Positions 39,474 through 49,057 of a stretch of DNA of 64,000 bases are shown in pieces. The notes beneath the pieces were generated by a model. It searched no databases, was not told where the DNA came from, and worked only from the letters and a program-made list of their open reading frames with translations. Position 1 is the stretch's first letter. Every line of letters begins with the position of its first letter. Location of the stretch: positions 62,001 through 126,000 of the forward strand of contig CACEKE010000002.1 of the NCBI GenBank assembly GCA_902560075.1. The letters are read 5' to 3'. The position numbers were made by a program, and so were the translations under genes. This stretch comes from an uncultured Pelagibacteraceae bacterium. GTDB lineage: Bacteria > Pseudomonadota > Alphaproteobacteria > Pelagibacterales > Pelagibacteraceae.

Positions 39474-40805
39474 TTAGTTAATCGATTTTTTTACAATATT
39501 AATACATTTAAAAATTAATTTTTTATCATTACTTTCACACATAATCCTTATTTTAGGTTCAGTGCCTGATTTTCTAACAAGCATTCTACCGTTTCCACTA
39601 ATTAATTTATTTGCATTATTTATGGCTTTTTTACATTTATCACTTTTGATTATGGATTTATTTTTTACAATTACGTTTTCTAATAATTGAGGTGTTGGTT
39701 TAAAATTATTGAATAATTCACTAGCTTTTTTTCCTTTTCTCATTGAAAACAAAACTTCTAAAGCTACTAATAAACCATCTCCTGTTGTTGCAAACTTGCC
39801 TAAAATTATGTGACCAGATTGTTCGCCACCTAAATTAAATTTATTTTTTTTCATTAATTCCTTAACATGCCTATCTCCAACCTGAGATCTTAAAAACTTA
39901 ATTTTGTTTTTCTTAAAGTACTCTTCTAATCCAAAATTGGACATTAAAGTTCCAATCACACCACCTTTTAAAATTTTTTTTTTTTTCCATCTTTTAGCCA
40001 ACATTGCTATTATGGCATCACCATCTACTATTTTGCCATTTTCATCACATATAATTATTCTGTCGGCATCTCCATCTAAAGATATGCCTATATGTGCTTT
40101 ATTTTTTTTTGTAAAATTTCTTATCTTATTTGGATAGGTGGAGCCACATCTTTCATTAATGTTAAATCCATTTGGATTAATTCCAGTTTTATAAACTTGG
40201 GCACCAAGAGATTCAAATAACAATGGTCCAACTTTATAGGCTGCACCATTCGCACAATCAATAGCAATTTTAAGACCTCGTAGATTAAACTGATTTGGAA
40301 AATTACTCCTCAAAATTTCAATATATTTTTCTGAACCGCTCTCAAGCCTTTGAACTCTTCCAAGAATTTTTGGATTTGATAAATTGATAGATATATTAGT
40401 ATCTATCAATTTTTCAATTTTTTTTTCAATTAAGTCAGATAGCTTTAGTCCATCTGGACCAAATAACTTTAAGCCATTATCATAATATGGATTATGTGAT
40501 GCAGTAATCATAATACCCAAATTTGCTCGCATTTTTTTTGTTAGCATTGCTAAACCATTTGTTGGTAGTGGACCAAATGTAAATACATGCATTCCGGCTG
40601 AGGCCAACCCTGATACAAGTGCAGGCTCTAAAGTATAACCAGATAATCTTGTATCTTTAGCAATTATAGCTATTTGCTTATTTTTTTTTTGGTTCTTAAA
40701 ATACGTGCCGGCTGCTAAGCCAAATTTGAAAAACATTTCTCCATTTATTTTTTCTTTATTTACTCTGCCTCTTATTCCGTCAGTGCCAAAATATTTTTTT
40801 AACAT
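39474..40805 (-). CDS. glmM: Phosphoglucosamine mutase
   Basis: Interconverts glucosamine 6-phosphate and glucosamine 1-phosphate for UDP-GlcNAc synthesis. The N-terminus is YFGTDGIRGRVN. The phosphoserine loop is MITASHNPYYDNGLKLFGPDG, metal binding is SLDGDADRIIICDENG, sugar binding is GGEQSGHIIL (the usual GGExSGH), and the C-terminal phosphate loop is LVRKSGTEPKIRIM. It has 443 residues. It overlaps the folP stop by one base. In many bacteria glmM lies near folP and ftsH, as here. A perfect 13-bp inverted repeat is embedded in the coding sequence (40381-40412). Confidence 0.97.
   Translation of the reverse strand: MLKKYFGTDGIRGRVNKEKINGEMFFKFGLAAGTYFKNQKKNKQIAIIAKDTRLSGYTLEPALVSGLASAGMHVFTFGPLPTNGLAMLTKKMRANLGIMITASHNPYYDNGLKLFGPDGLKLSDLIEKKIEKLIDTNISINLSNPKILGRVQRLESGSEKYIEILRSNFPNQFNLRGLKIAIDCANGAAYKVGPLLFESLGAQVYKTGINPNGFNINERCGSTYPNKIRNFTKKNKAHIGISLDGDADRIIICDENGKIVDGDAIIAMLAKRWKKKKILKGGVIGTLMSNFGLEEYFKKNKIKFLRSQVGDRHVKELMKKNKFNLGGEQSGHIILGKFATTGDGLLVALEVLFSMRKGKKASELFNNFKPTPQLLENVIVKNKSIIKSDKCKKAINNANKLISGNGRMLVRKSGTEPKIRIMCESNDKKLIFKCINIVKKSIN
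40381..40412. repeat. Perfect 13-bp inverted repeat inside glmM
   Basis: AAATTGATAGATA (40381-40393) and TATCTATCAATTT (40400-40412) are exact inverted copies around a 6-nt loop. It lies within glmM, where it encodes LIDTNISIN. On the plus strand (antisense to glmM) it is followed by a T-rich run, so it looks like an intrinsic terminator for antisense transcription. Chance in AT-rich DNA is possible. Confidence 0.6.
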
Positions 40806-41854
40806 TAATTATAAATTTTTTTAAATACCTTTAAACCTTGGTTAATTTCATTAACATCATGAACTCTAAGTATTTGAACTCCTTGCATTAAACTATATAT
40901 ACTAGAAGATAATGTTCCTCCTAATCTATTTTTACTATCATTTATACCAGATATTTCTCGGATAAACCTTTTTCTTGATACTCCTAATAATATTGGGAGT
41001 CCAAGTGAATGGAAAATAGAAATTTGTTTAATCAAAGTAATATTATGTTTCAAATTTTTACCAAAACCTATACCTGGATCGATTAATATCTGATTATGTC
41101 TAATTCCATATTTTCTTAATTTTTTGAGCTTCTTTTCAAAGAAATCAAAAATATCTAAAAGAACATTTTTGTATGAAGGATTTATTTGCATATTTTTTGG
41201 AGTACCTTTCATGTGGTGAATAACAAATGGTAAATTAGAATGTTTTAAAAATTTAAAAATATTCTTATCATAGCTAAGGCCCGAGACATCATTAATTAAA
41301 TCTAATTTGTAAGAAAGCGCTTTACGCATGACATATGTTTTTCTTGTATCTAATGAGATAAAAATTTTTTTTTTGTTTAGATATTTTAAAGTTTCTTTGA
41401 CTCTATTCCACTCATTTTTCTGATTAACATCTTTAGATCCGGGTCTAGTTGACTCACCACCAATGTCAATTATATTTGCACCTGATCTAATCAGTTTATT
41501 AATTTGTGATTTCGAGGCATTTATTTCATTATATTTACCACCGTCTGAAAAACTGTCAGGTGTCAAATTTAAAATACCCATTAAAAGAGGTATATTTTTT
41601 AAATTTAATTTTCTAATTTTTTTTATTTTGCAAATATTTTTTAAATCGCTAAGAACTTTTTTTTTTATATTTTTCGGAAGATGATTTAATTGCTTAATAT
41701 TTAATTTTCTTTTACTGGTTCTTGTTATAATCTCTATTGTATCAAACGATATACTTTTATTTCCACCTAAGGGTAAACTTAGGTTTTTTTTAACTTTTTG
41801 TAATGAATTTTTTCCAAAATAAAAATTACACGCTCTAGTGTAATATTTTTGCAT
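40805..41854 (-). CDS. folP: Dihydropteroate synthase
   Basis: Joins p-aminobenzoate to the pterin diphosphate in folate synthesis. The catalytic barrel starts at about residue 90 with MGILNLTPDSFSDGG, followed by GANIIDIGGESTRPGS, SLDTRK, LINDVSGL, FVIHHMKGTPKNMQ, IDPGIGFGK and LGVSRKRFI. At 349 residues it is longer than the roughly 280-residue E. coli enzyme; the N-terminal extension (RACNFYFGKNSLQKV...) is, from memory, common in alphaproteobacterial FolP. It is located between ftsH (5 nt) and glmM (1-nt overlap). Confidence 0.95.
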   Translation of the reverse strand: MQKYYTRACNFYFGKNSLQKVKKNLSLPLGGNKSISFDTIEIITRTSKRKLNIKQLNHLPKNIKKKVLSDLKNICKIKKIRKLNLKNIPLLMGILNLTPDSFSDGGKYNEINASKSQINKLIRSGANIIDIGGESTRPGSKDVNQKNEWNRVKETLKYLNKKKIFISLDTRKTYVMRKALSYKLDLINDVSGLSYDKNIFKFLKHSNLPFVIHHMKGTPKNMQINPSYKNVLLDIFDFFEKKLKKLRKYGIRHNQILIDPGIGFGKNLKHNITLIKQISIFHSLGLPILLGVSRKRFIREISGINDSKNRLGGTLSSSIYSLMQGVQILRVHDVNEINQGLKVFKKIYN

Positions 41855-41859
41855 TAAGT

Positions 41860-43752
41860 TTAGTGGACAATTTTTGGTTTTAACCCAATTGATCCTAAAG
41901 CTGATCCTTTGTCTTCATCCTCTACTTTAAGATCTTCCTTATTAGAAGGATAGACATTTTTGTTTACTATATCCTCAATTTCTTCACCACTTAATGTTTC
42001 ATAAGTTAATAGTGCTTTTGCGAGTTTATGCAAATCTTCAATCTTATCAGTTAGTATTTTTTTTGCTCTCTCATAACCTTTGTCGACAAATTTTCTAATT
42101 TCTGCATCTACTTTTTTTGCAGTTTCCTCAGACATATTTTGTTGTCTTGCAACTGATCTTCCAAGAAATACCTCTTCTTCATTTTCTCCATAAGCCACTG
42201 GGCCAAGTTCTTTACTTAGTCCTGCTCTCATAACCATTGCTCTAGCCCTTTTTGTAGCTTGTTCAATATCACTCACTGCTCCAGTAGTTACTTTATCATG
42301 TCCGAAAATTAGCTCCTCAGCAACACGTCCACCCATAGCAATTGACATCTGTGCGTGCAATTGTTCTCTTGTCTGTGAAACTTCATCTTTCTCAGGAAGT
42401 TGCATTACCATTCCTAAAGCTCTACCTCTCGGTATTATAGTCGCTTTATGTATTGGATAGGCGGCTTTTTCATTGATGGTGACTATAGCATGTCCTGCCT
42501 CATGATAAGCTGTAAGTCTTTTTTCGTCCTCAGTCATGACCATAGATCTTCTTTCAGCACCCATCATTACTTTGTCTTTTGCTTCTTCAAATTCTAAGTA
42601 CGTAACTATTCTTTTGTTTTTTCTTGCTGCTAGCAATGCTGCTTCATTAACGAGATTAGCAAGATCCGCTCCAGAAAATCCAGGAGTGCCTCTTGCAATT
42701 GTTCTTAAGTTTATATCCGGGGTCATTGAAATCTTTTTACTGTGAACTTTTAATATTTTTTCTCTGCCAATAATATCTGGAAGAGAAACAACAACTTGTC
42801 TATCAAACCTTCCTGGTCTCAATAATGCTGGGTCTAAAACATCTGGTCTATTTGTTGCTGCTATAATAATTACACCTTCATTGGTATCAAAGCCATCCAT
42901 TTCAACAAGTAACTGGTTTAAAGTTTGCTCTCTCTCGTCGTTTCCACCTCCTAAACCAGCACCTCTACTTCTTCCTACTGCGTCTATCTCATCTATAAAT
43001 ATTATACAAGGTGAATGTTTTTTTCCTTGCTCAAACATATCTCTGACTCTTGATGCGCCAACTCCAACAAACATTTCTACAAAATCAGATCCAGAAATTG
43101 TAAAAAAAGGAACTCCCGCTTCACCTGCTATTGCTCTAGCTAACAAAGTTTTACCAGTACCCGGTGGTCCTACTAATAAACATCCTCTTGGAATTTTTCC
43201 TCCAAGTCTACTAAATTTTTTTGGATCTTTTAAAAACTCTACTACTTCCTCTACTTCTTCTTTAGCTTCCTCTACACCCGCAACATCATTAAAGGTTACC
43301 TTACCTTTAACTTCATTCATCATTTTTGCCTTGGATCTTCCAAAACCCATTGCACCGCCCTTTCCTCCCTGCATTTGTCGCATAAAGAATATCCAAACTG
43401 CAATTAACAACAACATTGGAAACCAAGATAGCAAAACACCAAACAATGAAGGCATTTTCTCGTCAAGTGGTGCTGCAGAAATGCTGACGCCTTTTTCAGT
43501 TAACCTTTGGATTAAGTTTGGATCATTTGGAGAATAGGTAGTGAAATTCTCACCATTTGAAAGTATACCTTTTATATTATTACCCTGAATATCAACTTGG
43601 ACTACTCTACCATTATCAACCTCATTTAAAAATTCTGAAAAAATTATACTATTATTTTGTGATATGGACCTTTGGGGGTTCTTAAACATATTGTAAAGTC
43701 CTATAGTAAGAACTATTATAACAGCCCACATTGCTAGGTTTCTAAAATTCAT
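41860..43752 (-). CDS. ftsH: ATP-dependent zinc metalloprotease FtsH
   Basis: Membrane-anchored AAA+ protease. Two transmembrane helices (about 6-21 and 106-125) flank a periplasmic domain. The AAA module has Walker A GPPGTGKT (195-202), Walker [18 protein letters not shown], the second-region-of-homology [20 protein letters not shown], and the zinc site HEAGH at about 417 with the distal Asp region [11 protein letters not shown]. It has 630 residues, normal. HflK and HflC, its regulators, are encoded at 7994-9963. An RpoH-like promoter lies just upstream (43761-43787). It lies between tilS and folP, a classic order (tilS-ftsH-folP-glmM). Confidence 0.98.
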   Translation of the reverse strand: MNFRNLAMWAVIIVLTIGLYNMFKNPQRSISQNNSIIFSEFLNEVDNGRVVQVDIQGNNIKGILSNGENFTTYSPNDPNLIQRLTEKGVSISAAPLDEKMPSLFGVLLSWFPMLLLIAVWIFFMRQMQGGKGGAMGFGRSKAKMMNEVKGKVTFNDVAGVEEAKEEVEEVVEFLKDPKKFSRLGGKIPRGCLLVGPPGTGKTLLARAIAGEAGVPFFTISGSDFVEMFVGVGASRVRDMFEQGKKHSPCIIFIDEIDAVGRSRGAGLGGGNDEREQTLNQLLVEMDGFDTNEGVIIIAATNRPDVLDPALLRPGRFDRQVVVSLPDIIGREKILKVHSKKISMTPDINLRTIARGTPGFSGADLANLVNEAALLAARKNKRIVTYLEFEEAKDKVMMGAERRSMVMTEDEKRLTAYHEAGHAIVTINEKAAYPIHKATIIPRGRALGMVMQLPEKDEVSQTREQLHAQMSIAMGGRVAEELIFGHDKVTTGAVSDIEQATKRARAMVMRAGLSKELGPVAYGENEEEVFLGRSVARQQNMSEETAKKVDAEIRKFVDKGYERAKKILTDKIEDLHKLAKALLTYETLSGEEIEDIVNKNVYPSNKEDLKVEDEDKGSALGSIGLKPKIVH

Positions 43753-43760
43753 ACGATATA

Positions 43761-43787
43761 ATTAAGAATTATTGAGAATTTAACAAG
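43761..43787 (-). promoter_or_regulatory. Candidate RpoH-type promoter of ftsH
   Basis: On the minus strand CTTG (43787-43784) is 17 nt from CTTAAT (43766-43761), a near match to the alphaproteobacterial heat-shock pattern CTTG, 17-18 nt, CYTAT. The ftsH ATG at 43752 would then lie within a few bases of the transcription start. The match is imperfect in the -10. Confidence 0.35.
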
Positions 43788-43804
43788 AGGCAAATTATAC
43801 AGAA

Positions 43805-44854
43805 TTACAGTTTTTTCAATGATTCAGGGTAAATAATAGTCAATTTTTTAATTTTTTCTATTGTGCACCCAGATAAAGTGGCCTTTGAAAAGTTATCAGA
43901 TACTATTCTGTGAATCATTTTTAAGATTTTTCTTCCTCTTGAGGAGTAGTACTTACCACCTACAACGCTTAATATTTTAGAAAAACTTCTAAATACTATT
44001 TCATCAGGTTGTAAAAAAAAATTGTGTTTTAATATTACGAATTTCCTTTTTAAATAGATAGTGTTTTCATCCAAATTGTTATTAACATAAAATTCTACAA
44101 CGTCATTTGATTTTGTTAAATTCGATATAGTTAATTTAATTTTTTCAAAATTAAATTTCTCCTCTTTTAGTTTTTGAATAATTTCCCTTATTCTAGATCT
44201 TTTATATTTAAAATCTTTATTAGATGGATCTTTTATATAAAAATTGTAAATTTTTTGAGAAGTATACTCGAGCTCATTTTTACTACAATTTAACAATGGC
44301 CTACACAAATAAACACCATTATTTTCAATTAATTTTGAATTAAACGATACAAAGCCTTTTAAACCAGATCCTCTGCTTAATCTAATTAAAAAGTTTTCAA
44401 TTAAATCATCTTCTGTGTGACCTAGGAAAATAATATTAATTAAATTTTTATTTAACCTCTTGCTTATAAGATTATATCTAGATTTTCTAGCTTTTGATTG
44501 AATATTTGACTTAGGTTTTAGTCCTTTCCATTTTAGAATCTTTAAATTTATATTGATTAATTTTAATTTTTTCTTGACCATTAAAGCCTCATATTTTGAG
44601 CTATGTCTTAATCCGTGATCAACGTGATAGTAATTTATTCTGATTTTCTTTTCTAAACTATAAAGTTTAAGAAAATAAGCTAAAGCCATACTGTCAGGTC
44701 CGCCTGAAATTCCAGCAGAAAATTTAGATTTATCATTCAAAAAAATGATATTTTTTTTAAATCTTTGGTAAATATTAATTATTTTTTTATCGGATATTTT
44801 AAGAAGATTTTTTTTATGAATTATTTTTTTTACACTCAAACTTTTTTTCCTCAT
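43805..44854 (-). CDS. tilS: tRNA(Ile)-lysidine synthetase
   Basis: Forms lysidine at C34 of tRNA-Ile(CAU) so that it reads AUA; essential. The N-type PP-loop SGGPDS is at residues 50-55, followed by YYHVDHGLRHSSKYEA, LGHTEDDLIENFLIRLSRGSGLKG and the KDPSNKDFKYKRSRIR block. It has 349 residues. The C-terminal domain is short compared with E. coli TilS (432), as often in alphaproteobacteria. The start overlaps cpoB by 41 nt; no later ATG precedes the PP-loop. Confidence 0.92.
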   Translation of the reverse strand: MRKKSLSVKKIIHKKNLLKISDKKIINIYQRFKKNIIFLNDKSKFSAGISGGPDSMALAYFLKLYSLEKKIRINYYHVDHGLRHSSKYEALMVKKKLKLININLKILKWKGLKPKSNIQSKARKSRYNLISKRLNKNLINIIFLGHTEDDLIENFLIRLSRGSGLKGFVSFNSKLIENNGVYLCRPLLNCSKNELEYTSQKIYNFYIKDPSNKDFKYKRSRIREIIQKLKEEKFNFEKIKLTISNLTKSNDVVEFYVNNNLDENTIYLKRKFVILKHNFFLQPDEIVFRSFSKILSVVGGKYYSSRGRKILKMIHRIVSDNFSKATLSGCTIEKIKKLTIIYPESLKKL

Positions 44855-45806
44855 ATTTGGCTTTTTGGATTACAGATTCCTTTGCGTTAGGATATTGCTT
44901 TTTAACTCCCGAAATCATCAAACAACCTTGATCTTTTTCACCAATTTGTACTAAGGAAACTCCTAGCTTTAATAAATTTATTGGAGCTTTGTCGCTCTTA
45001 GGATAATTTTTATAACCTTCAAGGTAAGCTGATGCTGCGTCAGTATATAATTGTCTAATCCTAAATGTTTCTGCATACCAATATTGAGCATTACCAGCTA
45101 ATTTATGATCTGGATTTGTGTTTACAAATTCTCTAAATGCTCTCTCTGCAGTATTATAATCTCCAACTTTAAGAAAACTTGTTGCAAATTCATACTGCTG
45201 TTGTGGATTTGTTTGAGGTAAAATTTTTTCTTCTACAACAAAATTTTCAGTTACTACTGAGGCTGTAGTATCAATTGATTGTGTCTCTTGATTTGTTTCC
45301 TCGCTGGTCATATCTTTATAAGAAATTGAACCAAGATCTTGGGGTTCACTCGAACCAGGTAAAGTTAGATTTGGATCACTAGATGAAGATGAAGATGTTA
45401 TACTTGCTGCCTCAGTACTGATATTTTTATTTACTGATTTCTCTAATTGTTGAAACCTTAGTTGATTATCGCTCTGTACCTTTGATAGTCTAGTAGAAAG
45501 TTTATCTATCTTAAAGTTAATTTCTTCAAATCTGTTAGTTAAATTTTGAAACTGGGTTTCAATCTCTGATAATTTTAATAAATGTCTAGTTAAAACATCC
45601 TCAGCATTATCATTTAATTCATGTGAGTTATTTGATAATTCATTGTTTAATTTACTCTCAGAATAAACTGCTTTTTCTAAAGTTTTGATATCATTTTGAA
45701 TAATTTCTAATATTTCTTTGAAATTATGGTTGTCGGAAAAAGAGTTAGACGACGCAAGAAATAAATAAAACAAAATATAATTAATTATAAATATAATTTT
45801 TTTCAT
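44814..45806 (-). CDS. cpoB: Cell division coordinator CpoB (YbgF)
   Basis: Periplasmic Tol-system protein that links peptidoglycan synthesis to outer-membrane constriction. The signal peptide MKKIIFIINYILFYLFLASSNSFS (from the ATG at 45806, preferred over 45839) is followed by a coiled coil (about 30-125, LLKLSEIETQFQNLTNRFEEINFKIDKLSTRLSKVQ), a Ser/Thr/Glu-rich linker and TPR repeats (QYEFATSFLKVGDYNTAERAFREFVNTNPDHKLAGNAQYWYAETFRIRQLYTDA). It has 330 residues. It is last in the tol-pal run, but a strong hairpin separates it from pal. Confidence 0.9.
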   Translation of the reverse strand: MKKIIFIINYILFYLFLASSNSFSDNHNFKEILEIIQNDIKTLEKAVYSESKLNNELSNNSHELNDNAEDVLTRHLLKLSEIETQFQNLTNRFEEINFKIDKLSTRLSKVQSDNQLRFQQLEKSVNKNISTEAASITSSSSSSDPNLTLPGSSEPQDLGSISYKDMTSEETNQETQSIDTTASVVTENFVVEEKILPQTNPQQQYEFATSFLKVGDYNTAERAFREFVNTNPDHKLAGNAQYWYAETFRIRQLYTDAASAYLEGYKNYPKSDKAPINLLKLGVSLVQIGEKDQGCLMISGVKKQYPNAKESVIQKAKYEEKKFECKKNNS

Positions 45807-45843
45807 TAAACTTTTTATTTGTATGAATAATAATGGCAAAATA

Positions 45844-45871
45844 AAGACCCTAGATTTAAATCTAGGGTCTT
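45844..45871 (-). terminator. Perfect inverted repeat after pal
   Basis: AAGACCCTAGATTT (45844-45857) and AAATCTAGGGTCTT (45858-45871) are exact inverted copies with no spacer, forming an 11-12 bp stem with a small loop from TTTAAA. On the minus strand it follows the pal stop (45892) and is followed by TTATTTT, as in an intrinsic terminator. It lies between pal and cpoB, so it may stop or attenuate transcription within the tol cluster. It is the strongest intergenic hairpin seen in the window. Confidence 0.8.
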
Positions 45872-45891
45872 AAATTATTAATTTTTTTATC

Positions 45892-46374
45892 TTAATTAGC
45901 TTTAACTGAGACTGATCTTCTATTTTTTGACCATGCTAAAGGATTTGAGCCAGAATCCACTGGTCTCTCTTTTCCATAACTAATTACAGAAATTCTATCT
46001 GAGGAAATTCCATATGTCATCAAATAGTCTTTTGCAGCATTAGCTCTTCTTTCACCTAATGCTAAGTTGTATTCTCTTGTTCCTCTTTCGTCAGCGTGGC
46101 CTTCTAAAACAATTGTAATGTCTGAATTCTTTCTTAACCATGCAGCTTGTTTTCTTAAAGTATCTCTAGAAGCAGTTGTTAAAACTGACTCATTGGTTGC
46201 AAAGAAAACCCTGTCTGGGACACCACTTGCTAAATATTCTACAGTGTCTGTACCAGTATATACGTCTCCTTGCATCTGAGAATCTACTTTTTTAGTTTGT
46301 GTTGCACATGCAGACAAAACAAAGCTTAACAGAAATGCTAGGAATACGTTTTTTAAAATTTTGTTAGATATCAT
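45892..46374 (-). CDS. pal: Peptidoglycan-associated lipoprotein Pal
   Basis: Outer-membrane lipoprotein that binds peptidoglycan and TolB. The signal peptide ends in the lipobox LSAC (Cys23). The OmpA-like domain has VFFATNESVLTTASRDTLRKQAAWLRK, EGHADERGTREYNLALGERRANAAKDYL and SYGKERPVDSG, including the Asp and Arg that bind diaminopimelate. It has 160 residues. It is 115 nt downstream of tolB, an unusually long gap here that may hold its own promoter. Confidence 0.97.
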   Translation of the reverse strand: MISNKILKNVFLAFLLSFVLSACATQTKKVDSQMQGDVYTGTDTVEYLASGVPDRVFFATNESVLTTASRDTLRKQAAWLRKNSDITIVLEGHADERGTREYNLALGERRANAAKDYLMTYGISSDRISVISYGKERPVDSGSNPLAWSKNRRSVSVKAN

Positions 46375-46457
46375 ACTGCTCCTTAATTAATTGTCTAAAT
46401 CCTTAAATTTTAATTTTTTCATAACTAAATAGATCTTTCAAGCATAAAAATCAATTG

Positions 46458-46495
46458 AATTAATCCAATATTTTATGTCCAAATTAGGATTAATT
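46458..46495 (-). repeat. Hairpin at the end of tolB
   Basis: Arms AATTAATCC (46458-46466) and GGATTAATT (46487-46495) give a 9-bp stem with a 20-nt loop. The tolB stop codon lies in the upstream arm. On the minus strand it is followed by CAATTGATTTTTAT. It could be a weak terminator or an mRNA 3' stabiliser separating tolB from pal. Confidence 0.4.
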
Positions 46496-47833
46496 ACTCA
46501 ATAATGATGACCAGGAAGGGTCTGAACCATCAGTTTCTGTTGGTACCTGTCTCTCATTATAACCAGTTAAATCTATAGACCAAAGTTTTGCTGAAAATCC
46601 TTTACCCTCACTATTAGATTTTGTTTCTCTATAAAAAATTAGTACTCTTCCATTTGGAGACCATGATGGTGCTTCTTGATAATAATTTTCAGTTAGCAAT
46701 CTTTCTCCACTGCCGTCAGTTCTCATAACACCAATATAAAATTTACCTTTATGTAATTTTGTAAATGCTATTAGGTCACCTCTAGGAGACCAAACTGGAG
46801 TTCCATATAAACCTTTTCCAAATGAAATTCTTTTAACATTAGAGCCATCACTTTTCATAACATATATTTGTTGAAATCCACTTCTATCAGAATTAAATGT
46901 AATAAATTTTCCATCTGGTGAATAAGATGGAGACGTATCTATTGATGGATGATTAGTAATTCTGTTTACGATACGATTTTCCAAATTCATTGTATAAATA
47001 TCGGAATTGCCATCTTTAGCAAAACTCATGATTATTTTTTTTCCATCAGGAGAAAATCTTGGAGCAAATGTCATTCCTGGAAAATCTCCGACCACTTCCT
47101 GTATCCCAGTTTCTATATCCAATAAATAAACTCTAGGTAAATTTTTAAAATAAGATAAGTATGTAACCATTTGGTTTGTGGGATTAAATCTAGGAGTTAG
47201 AACTAACTCGTTTCCTAACGTTAAATATTTAGTATTAACACTATCTTGATCCATAATAGCAAGTTTCTTGATTCTTTTTGTTTTTGGACCCTGTTCAGCA
47301 ACATAAATTATTCTTGTATCAAAATAACCCTTTTCACCAGTTAGTCTCTCATAAATTTTGTCTGATATAATATGACCAACTCTTCTCCAGTTTTCTGGCA
47401 CAGTTGTAAAAGCTAGCGCCATAAGTTCTTTAGCAGCAAGCACATCCCATAATCTGAACTCTACTCTTAATTTCTCATCTACAAATTTTACCTGTCCAGT
47501 TATAAGTGCTTGGGCTTTAATTAATTTCCAATCTTCAAATCTCGGTTTTAAATGTGCCACATCAGGATTTTGTAAAAAAGCATTTTTTTCTAAAGGATTA
47601 AATAACCCAGTTCTTCTTAAATTGTTTTCAACAACTTCAGATATTTTCTCTCCTAATTTACTAATATTTGTTTCATTTTTGAGCTCTTGTTTGGTATCAC
47701 TGTCTGAAAATAGAGGAGAAACAGCAATTGGAAGTGGATTTAGATTTCCTCTAGTAATATCTACTTCTATTAGAGAATATGCATTGTTTATATTAAGTAA
47801 AAAAAATAAAATAAAGAATAGATTTTTTTTCAT
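46490..47833 (-). CDS. tolB: Tol-Pal system protein TolB
   Basis: Periplasmic beta-propeller protein that shuttles between TolA and Pal. The ATG at 47833 ([29 protein letters not shown]) gives a normal signal peptide; the longer frame to 47884 runs into tolA. The N-terminal TolB domain has [17 protein letters not shown]. Propeller repeats carry [50 protein letters not shown] and [16 protein letters not shown]. It has 447 residues. It starts within the tolA stop (TGATG). Confidence 0.96.
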   Translation of the reverse strand: MKKNLFFILFFLLNINNAYSLIEVDITRGNLNPLPIAVSPLFSDSDTKQELKNETNISKLGEKISEVVENNLRRTGLFNPLEKNAFLQNPDVAHLKPRFEDWKLIKAQALITGQVKFVDEKLRVEFRLWDVLAAKELMALAFTTVPENWRRVGHIISDKIYERLTGEKGYFDTRIIYVAEQGPKTKRIKKLAIMDQDSVNTKYLTLGNELVLTPRFNPTNQMVTYLSYFKNLPRVYLLDIETGIQEVVGDFPGMTFAPRFSPDGKKIIMSFAKDGNSDIYTMNLENRIVNRITNHPSIDTSPSYSPDGKFITFNSDRSGFQQIYVMKSDGSNVKRISFGKGLYGTPVWSPRGDLIAFTKLHKGKFYIGVMRTDGSGERLLTENYYQEAPSWSPNGRVLIFYRETKSNSEGKGFSAKLWSIDLTGYNERQVPTETDGSDPSWSSLLSN

Positions 47834-48639
47834 CACCCCTCTAACATTTCTCTTGCATCGAAATTTAATTGTAAATCCTTCCATCTTTCATATCCAGTAG
47901 ATGGAACTCTCAAAGGTTGGCATAGCTGAATTGCTCTTAAAGCGCTTTCTGCGAGTACCTTATAAAAATTTTGACCAGGTTTATTCATTCTTGCATGATC
48001 TAGTATTTCAGAATCAATTATTGTGCCATCTGGTTCTAATTTCAATTTAATTCTTACCATTAAATTTTCGTTGTAAGGTAGTCCCAAAGGTATACTCCAG
48101 CAACCAAATATTTGGGCTTTTAATGCATCTTCTTCACTTAAAGTTAATCCTACATTATTTAATGATTTATCTTGAGATTGAGTAATTTTATTAGACTTTA
48201 CATTGGTTTCAGCTAAATTTTCTTTAGACTTATCAATTAATGCTGCAATATTTGTGGGATCAAAGATTTCTTTTTTTTCGAATTCGGATACTTGTTTCAC
48301 TTTTGTGTCTTCTACTTCAGGATTTTGCTTATCATCTATTTGTTTAATTTTTTCAACCTTTTGGTCTGGCATTGGAATTGCTTCAGGTTTGATTTTTTTA
48401 ATTTTTTTTGGAGGTGCTTGCTCTGATACAAGTTTTTTTTCTTCCTCTTTGATTTTCTCAATTATTTTTTTTGCTTTAGGTGCAAAAGGAATATTTGTCT
48501 TCTCAGAAATTTGAATTAGCTCGACAGATATTAATGGAGGCAAATCTAAAGGTTTTTTAGCGACAAAAGGTAAACTCACAATCGTTAAAATTATTATTAA
48601 CGCATGAAAAGCTGATGATAATAGAATACTTTTAGACAC
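47833..48639 (-). CDS. tolA: TolA-like energy-transducing protein
   Basis: Inner-membrane protein that spans the periplasm and links TolQR to Pal and TolB. One N-terminal membrane helix (about 6-26) is followed by a Lys/Glu/Pro-rich linker (about 50-130) and a C-terminal TolA/TonB-like domain ([31 protein letters not shown]...[17 protein letters not shown]). At 268 residues it is shorter than E. coli TolA (421). The start is GTG at 48639. Position between tolR (1 nt) and tolB makes the assignment firm although sequence conservation is low. Confidence 0.88.
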   Translation of the reverse strand: MSKSILLSSAFHALIIILTIVSLPFVAKKPLDLPPLISVELIQISEKTNIPFAPKAKKIIEKIKEEEKKLVSEQAPPKKIKKIKPEAIPMPDQKVEKIKQIDDKQNPEVEDTKVKQVSEFEKKEIFDPTNIAALIDKSKENLAETNVKSNKITQSQDKSLNNVGLTLSEEDALKAQIFGCWSIPLGLPYNENLMVRIKLKLEPDGTIIDSEILDHARMNKPGQNFYKVLAESALRAIQLCQPLRVPSTGYERWKDLQLNFDAREMLEG

Positions 48640-48640
48640 A

Positions 48641-49057
48641 TTAACGCTCTTTATAAGGCTCGGATATTAGAGCAACTTTTGTAAAACCAGATCCGGAAAG
48701 CATGCCCATAATTTCAAGAACACGACCATAATTAATTGTTTTATCTCCTCTCACATAAATTCTAGTATCCGTTCTGTTTTTTGAAACTGCAAGAATTTTA
48801 TCTATTATATTATCATATTCAACTTTTGACTCTTGGATATAGATTTCTCCTTTAGAATTAATGGTAAGTGTTAGTGGCTCTTGTTCTTCAGGCAATGTGT
48901 CTGCTGAACTTTCTGGCAAATCAACTTGAACACCAACTGTTAGAAGAGGAGCTGTAACCATAAAAATTATCAATAAGACTAACATTACATCAACAAACGG
49001 TGTAACATTAATTTCACTCATTGGTTCTCTTGATGATCGTTTAAGATTAAAAGCCAT
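48641..49057 (-). CDS. tolR: TolR, ExbD-family proton-channel subunit
   Basis: ExbD/TolR protein of 138 residues. The short N-terminal cytoplasmic part ends with SEINVTPFVDVMLVLLIIFMVTAPLL, which includes the conserved Asp (FVDVMLVLL) of the proton path in the single membrane helix. The periplasmic domain contains IYVRGDKTINYGRVLEIMGMLSGSGFTKVALISEP. It follows tolQ directly. Confidence 0.96.
   Translation of the reverse strand: MAFNLKRSSREPMSEINVTPFVDVMLVLLIIFMVTAPLLTVGVQVDLPESSADTLPEEQEPLTLTINSKGEIYIQESKVEYDNIIDKILAVSKNRTDTRIYVRGDKTINYGRVLEIMGMLSGSGFTKVALISEPYKER

Noticed and set aside
42881-43537. 218-codon open frame antisense to ftsH
   Set aside because: It mirrors conserved AAA-domain codons of ftsH, is Pro/Ser-rich as antisense shadows are, and shows no recognisable family. 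ftsH in the other frame is certain.
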